10,034 nt of DNA, from contig JAJPKI010000039.1 in the NCBI GenBank assembly GCA_021323835.1, forward strand, positions 1 to 10,034, read 5' to 3'. Below, piece by piece: positions 5,257 through 10,034 of this stretch (its first letter is position 1; the number at the start of each line of letters is the position of its first letter). The notes beneath the pieces were generated by a model. It was not told where the DNA came from. It ran no database searches and worked only from the letters and a program-made list of their open reading frames with translations. Both the position numbers and the translations under genes were made by a program. Origin of the DNA: Verrucomicrobiota bacterium (GTDB lineage Bacteria; Verrucomicrobiota; Verrucomicrobiia; Limisphaerales; UBA11358).

Positions 5257-7136
5257 AAAAGATTTTTCAAAAATGGTTTCCGCCGTTGCTCGCATTTGCG
5301 ATGGCGTTGCGGTTCTTTGCGCAATTACAAACGCCGAAGGACAAAGATTTTGCGTTTTCAGAATTTGGACAATTGCCAGTCGTTTTTAACGGGCGCGTCA
5401 AGCCGATGGATTCGGTCGCGCGCAATTCGCTGTTGCAAATTCGCCAGACGCAAACGCTCGATGTCGAGCCGTGGAAATCGTGGCACGAAAATCACAAAAT
5501 TATTTCCGCGGACGAATGGCTCGCGAACGTGATGATGAATTCACAGGTCGCGGACAATTGGCCGGTGTTCCGCGTGGACAATCCGGATTTGATGACGTTC
5601 CTGAAATTGCCCGAAATGAATAAAACAAATTGCGACGGCGAACATTTTTCCTGGAACCAGATTGAGCCATCGTTGCAGGCGTTTGATTCCGAAAATGAGC
5701 GCGTGGAAAAAATTGAAAGCGCCGACCGCAATGCCTACGAACGCGCGGTTGTGAAAGTCCACGCGCGGCTGGAACTTTACGCACAAGTGAAAAATGCCAT
5801 CGAGCCGCAGGATTCGGAAAGCTGGAAATCTGAATTGGCCGATTATTTCAATTTGATTCCATCCGGCGTGGCTGCCGTGCGCGCGCAGCAGTCGGGACAA
5901 AATTACGACACAAATGTTTTCAACGCCTTCGCGAGTGAATTGCAACGGTTCGATTTCATGTCGCAATTGGAGCCGCCGCTGATTATTCCGCCAGAAAATT
6001 CGTCAGGCGATTGGAAAAATCTCGGCGGCGCATTGCTTGATTCTGTGAAAGGCGAATATATTTCTCCAGCCATTGAAAAATACGCGACGATGGCTGATGC
6101 GTTCAAAAATCAAAATGTCACCGGCTTCAATTCCGCGTTGGCAGATTTGCGCGCGTTTCTCGTTCCAAATTTTTCACATGCGATGGCCAAATCACGCGCG
6201 GAAATTTTCTTCAACCAAATGCAGCCGTTTTACAATGCGATGGTCATTTACGTTTTGGCCGGATTGCTCGCAATTTTTTCGTGGTTTAATTTGTCGGAAA
6301 CGCTGCGCCGCTCGGCGGTGTGGCTCATTTGGCTCGCATTTTTCATTCACACGACCGGTTTGATTTATCGCATTGTGCTGCAAGGCCGTCCGCCGGTGAC
6401 AAATCTTTATTCGGCGGCAATTTTTGTCGGCTGGGGCGCGTGTTTGCTTGGATTGATTTTGGAAAAATTTCACAAGAACGGAATCGGCGCCGTCGTTTCG
6501 GCGGGCATCGGATTTGTCACGCTCATCATCGCGCAAAATCTCGCACTCGATGGCGACACGATGGAAATGATGCGCGCGGTTTTGGACACGAATTTTTGGC
6601 TGATAACACATGTCCCTTGCGTTACGCTCGGTTATGCAAGCACGTTTGTCGCTGGATTTCTCGGATTGATTTACATCGTGCGCGGCGTGTTCACAAAAAC
6701 TTTGGACGAAGCGACGGCAAAATCGTTGACGCGGATGATTTATGGAATTGTTTGCTTCGCGACGCTGTTCAGTTTTGTCGGCACGGTGCTCGGCGGCATT
6801 TGGGCGGACCAATCATGGGGAAGATTTTGGGGCTGGGACCCGAAAGAAAACGGCGCGCTCATCATCGTGCTGTGGAACGCGCTCATTTTGCACGCGCGCT
6901 GGGGCGGCATGATTCGCGAGCGCGGATTGGTTTGTTGCGCGGTTTTCGGAAACATCGTCACGAGCTGGTCATTTTTCGGCGTGAATATGCTCGGCATCGG
7001 TTTGCATTCTTACGGCTGGACGGACGCGACGTTTTGGTGGCTGTTCGGATTTATCGCGAGTCAATTGATTTTCATCGCGCTCGGTTTGTTGCCGCTGAAA
7101 TTTTGGAGAAGCCTTCACGATATAACTTCGGCGTAA
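5253..7136 (+). CDS. ccsA: CcsA-family cytochrome c synthase subunit with N-terminal extension
   Basis: A 627-residue haem-handling subunit of System II cytochrome c synthetase. The CcsA domain occupies ~325-615 with multiple membrane helices. The WWD motif WADQSWGRFWGWDPKE (517-532) binds haem at the outer membrane face. Candidate haem ligands are H453 (THVPCVTLGYAS), H547 (ALILHARWGG) and H585 (GLHSYGW). Their spacing resembles P-His1, TM-His2 and P-His2 of characterised CcsBA proteins; H366 lies in an earlier helix. Before this domain are a membrane segment (~9-25) and a ~300-residue soluble extension opening with GQLPVVFNGRVKPMDSVAR (39-57), a motif I recall from planctomycete, verrucomicrobial and Bacteroidetes CcsA proteins. 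I chose the ATG at 5253 because it gives an ATGA overlap with resB and a sensible N-terminus; an in-frame ATG at 5154 lies deep inside resB. The 3' end overlaps the convergent hydrolase gene by 65 bp. Confidence 0.93.
   Translation: MKKIFQKWFPPLLAFAMALRFFAQLQTPKDKDFAFSEFGQLPVVFNGRVKPMDSVARNSLLQIRQTQTLDVEPWKSWHENHKIISADEWLANVMMNSQVADNWPVFRVDNPDLMTFLKLPEMNKTNCDGEHFSWNQIEPSLQAFDSENERVEKIESADRNAYERAVVKVHARLELYAQVKNAIEPQDSESWKSELADYFNLIPSGVAAVRAQQSGQNYDTNVFNAFASELQRFDFMSQLEPPLIIPPENSSGDWKNLGGALLDSVKGEYISPAIEKYATMADAFKNQNVTGFNSALADLRAFLVPNFSHAMAKSRAEIFFNQMQPFYNAMVIYVLAGLLAIFSWFNLSETLRRSAVWLIWLAFFIHTTGLIYRIVLQGRPPVTNLYSAAIFVGWGACLLGLILEKFHKNGIGAVVSAGIGFVTLIIAQNLALDGDTMEMMRAVLDTNFWLITHVPCVTLGYASTFVAGFLGLIYIVRGVFTKTLDEATAKSLTRMIYGIVCFATLFSFVGTVLGGIWADQSWGRFWGWDPKENGALIIVLWNALILHARWGGMIRERGLVCCAVFGNIVTSWSFFGVNMLGIGLHSYGWTDATFWWLFGFIASQLIFIALGLLPLKFWRSLHDITSA
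7072..7136. other. Convergent coding overlap between ccsA and the hydrolase gene
   Basis: The last 65 bp of ccsA on the plus strand also encode the last ~21 codons of the hydrolase on the minus strand. On the ccsA side this is the end of the final membrane helix and the short tail. On the hydrolase side it follows LSPGEIRIVDFSF, a natural end for its C-terminal beta domain, so the overprinted part is probably a non-essential tail. There is no intergenic space for a terminator, and no clear hairpin with a T-run is visible at 7137-7200. Confidence 0.85.
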
Positions 7137-9198
7137 AAGAAAAATCAACAATACGGATTTCTCCCGGCGATAATTGGAAAATCAGTGAGTCACCGTATTT
7201 GCACGTTTCCGGCAATCCTTGCAGCGAGCCTGCCAATGGCGAATCCAAATAAAATTCCCGACTTCCCGGCAACAAGCCGAATTCGCGATTCAAAGTAATT
7301 CGATATGCCTGCGGTTTATCAGATGGATTGTGGACGGAAATATAACCTTCCGTTTGATTCCATGCCGTGTATCCGTAGACTTCGCCGGCAGCCGGGTCGC
7401 CGCCGTGCATCCGCACGCGGGCAAATGTCGAAAACATTTCTCGTGTCCAATGCAAACCTTCGCTCAAAACGTCCCAGTCGTTGGATTGAAGCGTGAACGG
7501 CTTCAAATAAAGTTCAATAAATCCGGTTCCGCGCGAAAGGCTCATGAAAAGATATTTTCGAAATTCGTCCGGCGATTCACCGGTCGAAGTTTTTTTAGGT
7601 TCGTGATTGAAAACTGAACTCATCGGGAACTGGATATTTTGGTTCCGCCAGATATCATAATAACGTCCGTCGCGATAAACCAATTCCTGTCCACGTGTCG
7701 CTCCTTTGGCGGCATCGCCGGCGTTAATCATCCAAACATCGTCCACATACATCAACCACCACGGGCTTAAATAGGCGCCGTTGGAAATCAGGATATGAAC
7801 ATTCGGATTGGCTTCACCCATCTTTCGGAAAATTTGCATCAACCGCTCGGTTCCCGCCGCGAGATAATAAATTTTCGCCTCGTCATATTTGGAATCGCTC
7901 AAACGCGAGTCGTCCGGGCTGAATCCTGCAAGTTCCGGCATCGCGGCAACGCCGTAATTTCTGCAATTCAAATCGAAGTCGCGCGTATTCAGATGCCCAA
8001 ACACGCCGTCCAGTTTAAAAAAATTGATGCCGCTGCGGGTCAATTCAACGAGGCGATTTTCGAGCGCCTGCATGTATCGCGGCCCGGCCATGGACATTGA
8101 ATTACTCAACGCTTCAAATCCTTCCGCCCGCAATTGTGGAATTTCATAACGCGAATTGAAAAGACAACCCGGACTTAACCACAAGCCCAGTCGTGAATTT
8201 ACATCCCTCACGGCACGAAAACTGGACGCGAAATCGGAATCGAATTTGTCGTTCACTTTCCACACTTCGTCCGACCAATTGGTTTTCGCATTTTCCCATC
8301 CATTATCATTCGTGTAAGCGTCCAGCGGAGGATTGCCGCGGGCAACGACCCGCTCCTGATTTACTTTCGCCACGCTGGCGGCAAATTTCTTTTCGTCAAC
8401 ACCGCCGCCATAATCGAACCATGAATTGTATTGGATTCGCAATCGCAGTGGTCGCGCGCGAATCCGATTGATGTATTCAAAAAATGTGTCCTCAATAAAT
8501 TTCGAATCATCCGCAACTCCCATTACCGCAGCGTAACTTTGATATGGTTTGCCCGGATAAATAATTCGTCCCCAAAGATAGCCGGCACACAACGAACCGT
8601 CTTTCACTTGATTGTCCGCCGCGGGAAATTCCATTCCCCAAAACGTCGCGCTGTTGGAAGTGTAAAGCGGCTGGCCGAGTCCCGGATTCCATCGACCCGA
8701 TGCCCGCGATGTGATTTCGCGCAATTGATATGGCTGATACGCGTCTTTCAATGCGAACGCTTCAACATCAATTCGTTCCAAAATAACCGGCTTGCTGCTG
8801 GCGATCGTCAGATGTTTTCGCATGAAGAAATCGTCATTGCCCAATTCATAAACCAATTCCACGCCGAGGCCGCGCTCGATATTTGTCAACGCAACATTCA
8901 AACCTTTGATGTTGGCATTTGTAAAAAGCACGACGTTCAACACGCGAAAATCAGATGAAGTCAATGCAACCGCGGCAGCCGAATTATTCGTATCCGGCGC
9001 AATGCGCAACAGAAATTCCGGTGATGTGTCCGGCGCCGCTGTGACATGCGCGCACTTGTTGATAATTTGAATTGTCCGAAGCAATCCATGCTCCGTCGAA
9101 ATTATTCGCGCCAGCGAATCATTTTCTAAAACAAATTCAGACGCGCAGCATCTGGCAGCCAGCGCGAAAATTGTAATTAGAGACAAGTAAATTTTCAT
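7072..9198 (-). CDS. Secreted glycoside hydrolase-like protein, resembling clan GH-D alpha-galactosidases
   Basis: A 708-residue exported protein. Residues 1-19 are a Sec signal peptide ending CCAS. Residues ~20-265 look like an N-terminal beta-sandwich. A TIM-barrel-like region at ~268-590 opens with RIQYNSWFDYGGG. It carries TNDNGW (D298, W301), resembling the DDGW substrate-binding motif of GH36/GH27 enzymes, then LGLWLSPG, then FFKLDG with D397 where those families keep the nucleophile (K-x-D). D486/D487 in MYVDDVWM are candidates for the acid/base. A C-terminal beta domain at ~600-690 includes the VHNPSDKP strand-loop and ends at LSPGEIRIVDFSF. The size suits a bacterial GH36-type enzyme, but the motifs are divergent, so substrate and family number are not assignable; an alpha-galactoside or a related glycan is inference. 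Its ATG overlaps the epimerase stop as ATGA, so the two are co-translated. No Shine-Dalgarno sequence is visible. Confidence 0.68.
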   Translation of the reverse strand: MKIYLSLITIFALAARCCASEFVLENDSLARIISTEHGLLRTIQIINKCAHVTAAPDTSPEFLLRIAPDTNNSAAAVALTSSDFRVLNVVLFTNANIKGLNVALTNIERGLGVELVYELGNDDFFMRKHLTIASSKPVILERIDVEAFALKDAYQPYQLREITSRASGRWNPGLGQPLYTSNSATFWGMEFPAADNQVKDGSLCAGYLWGRIIYPGKPYQSYAAVMGVADDSKFIEDTFFEYINRIRARPLRLRIQYNSWFDYGGGVDEKKFAASVAKVNQERVVARGNPPLDAYTNDNGWENAKTNWSDEVWKVNDKFDSDFASSFRAVRDVNSRLGLWLSPGCLFNSRYEIPQLRAEGFEALSNSMSMAGPRYMQALENRLVELTRSGINFFKLDGVFGHLNTRDFDLNCRNYGVAAMPELAGFSPDDSRLSDSKYDEAKIYYLAAGTERLMQIFRKMGEANPNVHILISNGAYLSPWWLMYVDDVWMINAGDAAKGATRGQELVYRDGRYYDIWRNQNIQFPMSSVFNHEPKKTSTGESPDEFRKYLFMSLSRGTGFIELYLKPFTLQSNDWDVLSEGLHWTREMFSTFARVRMHGGDPAAGEVYGYTAWNQTEGYISVHNPSDKPQAYRITLNREFGLLPGSREFYLDSPLAGSLQGLPETCKYGDSLIFQLSPGEIRIVDFSFTPKLYREGFSKISAATNRAR

Positions 9199-10034
9199 CG
9201 TCGTTTGAAAAATTCAATGGCGCTTTCCAATCCTTCGGCGAAATTGCCGGTGGGCGCAAACCCGGTGGCGCGCAGTTTGTCAATCGCCGCCAGCGAATGT
9301 TTCACGTCTCCCAAACGTTCCGGCGCATATTTAATTTCCGAACGCGAACCCGTCAGCCGGCAAATCGTTTTCGCCAATTCGTTAACGGTAATTTTATTTC
9401 CGTAAGCGACATTGAACACGCCGGTCGCTTTCGATTGCGTTGCAAAAAAAACATTCGCGGCAACAATGTCCTTCACAAAAATAAAATCCCGCGTCTGCTC
9501 GCCATCACCAAAAATCGTCAGCGGCTCATTTTTTATTGCGCGCTCAATAAAAATCGGAACGGCGGCAGCGTATTGGCTCTTAGGATTTTGTCGCGGACCG
9601 AATACGTTGAAATAACGCAAGCATGTCGTCGGCAATTTATTTTCGCTTGAAAACTTTCCACAAAGAATTTCGCCCTCCAATTTCGTAGCCGCATAAGGAC
9701 TTTTTGGTTCCGGCGACATCGTCTCGATTTTCGGCACGACGGGATTGTCACCATAAATCGCCGCCGAACTGCTGAACACCAATTTCTTTGCCTTCGCGCG
9801 CGCCGCTTCTTCCAAAATGATTCGCGTTCCTTCGACATTGATTTTTTCGCAGTCGGCCGGTTTCAAAACCGATTCCGGCACGCTGACCATCGCGGCCAGA
9901 TGAAAAACAAAATTCACACCGTCCATCGAACACCGCACGGCATTACGGTCGAGAATCGAAGCGTCAATCAATTCGCATTTGAAACCGTCGAGATTTTTTT
10001 TGAAGCCGGAACGCAAATTATCCAGCACGCGCAC
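9195..10034 (-). CDS. NAD-dependent nucleotide-sugar epimerase/dehydratase, extended SDR (partial, N-terminus missing)
   Basis: The visible 280 codons are the C-terminal ~90% of an extended short-chain dehydrogenase acting on a nucleotide sugar. The window edge cuts the gene: the first visible residues (VRVLDNLRSG) match the end of the second Rossmann strand, so about 30 residues with the GxxGxxG NAD-binding loop lie outside. Counting from the edge, FHLAAMVSVPES (44-55) is the usual HxAA region, FSSSAAIYG (87-95) holds the catalytic Ser, and YAATK (114-118) is the YxxxK motif. RYFNVFGPRQNP (140-151) and FGDGEQTRDFIFV (175-187) are substrate-domain signatures. FGPRQNP followed by YAAAVP resembles UDP-GlcNAc/UDP-glucose 4-epimerases of the WbpP type, so a 4-epimerase is the best guess, but a dehydratase or another epimerase cannot be excluded. 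It is ATGA-coupled to the hydrolase gene, suggesting shared glycan metabolism. Confidence 0.88.
   Translation of the reverse strand: MRVLDNLRSGFKKNLDGFKCELIDASILDRNAVRCSMDGVNFVFHLAAMVSVPESVLKPADCEKINVEGTRIILEEAARAKAKKLVFSSSAAIYGDNPVVPKIETMSPEPKSPYAATKLEGEILCGKFSSENKLPTTCLRYFNVFGPRQNPKSQYAAAVPIFIERAIKNEPLTIFGDGEQTRDFIFVKDIVAANVFFATQSKATGVFNVAYGNKITVNELAKTICRLTGSRSEIKYAPERLGDVKHSLAAIDKLRATGFAPTGNFAEGLESAIEFFKRR

Noticed and set aside
6192..6812. 206-codon open frame on the minus strand
   Set aside because: It is antisense to the CcsA membrane domain, with an Arg/Asn/His-rich translation typical of shadow frames.
6320..7252. 310-codon open frame on the plus strand inside ccsA
   Set aside because: It is an alternative frame of the CcsA core. 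The translation is Arg/His-rich without motifs, and the ccsA frame carries the WWD motif and ligand histidines.
9142..9198. Possible lipobox in the hydrolase signal peptide (two Cys near its end)
   Set aside because: The residues before the cysteines (AAR, then RC) do not fit the lipobox pattern, while CCAS before Glu fits ordinary signal peptidase cleavage.
10032..10034. GTG at the right edge as start of the epimerase
   Set aside because: Starting there would remove the first Rossmann strand and the NAD-binding glycine loop. The residue is an internal Val of VRVLDNL, so the gene continues beyond the window.
1..10034. tRNA or rRNA genes, insertion sequences, CRISPR arrays and c-type haem motifs
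   Set aside because: I found no cloverleaf-like segment, transposase, terminal repeats, spaced direct repeats or CxxCH motif in the real frames.

Overview
The window reads as chromosomal DNA of a Gram-negative bacterium. There is a TolC-type outer-membrane channel, Sec signal peptides and a lipoprotein with a lipobox. The best guess at lineage is the Planctomycetes-Verrucomicrobia group, with Verrucomicrobiota most likely. This rests on a GAF-domain protein of the kind found in that group's efflux adaptors, on a CcsA with a long N-terminal extension beside a separate ResB, and on almost no Shine-Dalgarno sequences. It is inferred from family resemblance, not from a marker gene. Eight protein genes cover nearly everything. 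No RNA gene, mobile element or CRISPR array is visible.

Minus strand, 1-3180: a three-gene export cassette transcribed right to left. A TolC-family outer-membrane channel (1447-3180) is followed, with an ATGA overlap, by a short HlyD/RND-type periplasmic adaptor (740-1450). Two bases later comes a protein with GAF-like domains (1-737) that runs off the left edge and is probably the N-terminal part of a second, GAF-bearing adaptor. No inner-membrane pump lies in the window.

Divergent gap, 3181-3320: the only real intergenic space. It is AT-rich and holds a perfect 9-bp inverted repeat close to the tolC start, plus weak promoter-like sequences in both directions.

Plus strand, 3321-7136: a tight three-gene operon for System II cytochrome c maturation. 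It encodes an unrecognised lipoprotein (3321-4019), ResB/Ccs1 (4009-5256) and CcsA with the WWD haem-handling motif and a ~300-residue N-terminal extension (5253-7136). Candidate haem-ligand histidines are present in ResB and CcsA. The lipoprotein may be an accessory factor.

Minus strand, 7072-10034: an extended-SDR nucleotide-sugar epimerase (9195-10034, N-terminus outside the window) is coupled by an ATGA overlap to a secreted glycoside hydrolase-like protein resembling clan GH-D alpha-galactosidases (7072-9198). The hydrolase gene converges on ccsA and the two coding regions overlap by 65 bp, so no intergenic terminator fits there.

Translational coupling is the recurring theme: three ATGA junctions, one 11-bp overlap and one 2-bp gap, all without a clear Shine-Dalgarno sequence. 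The least described elements are the GAF-bearing adaptor next to a minimal adaptor, the lipoprotein at the head of the cytochrome operon, and the CcsA extension.
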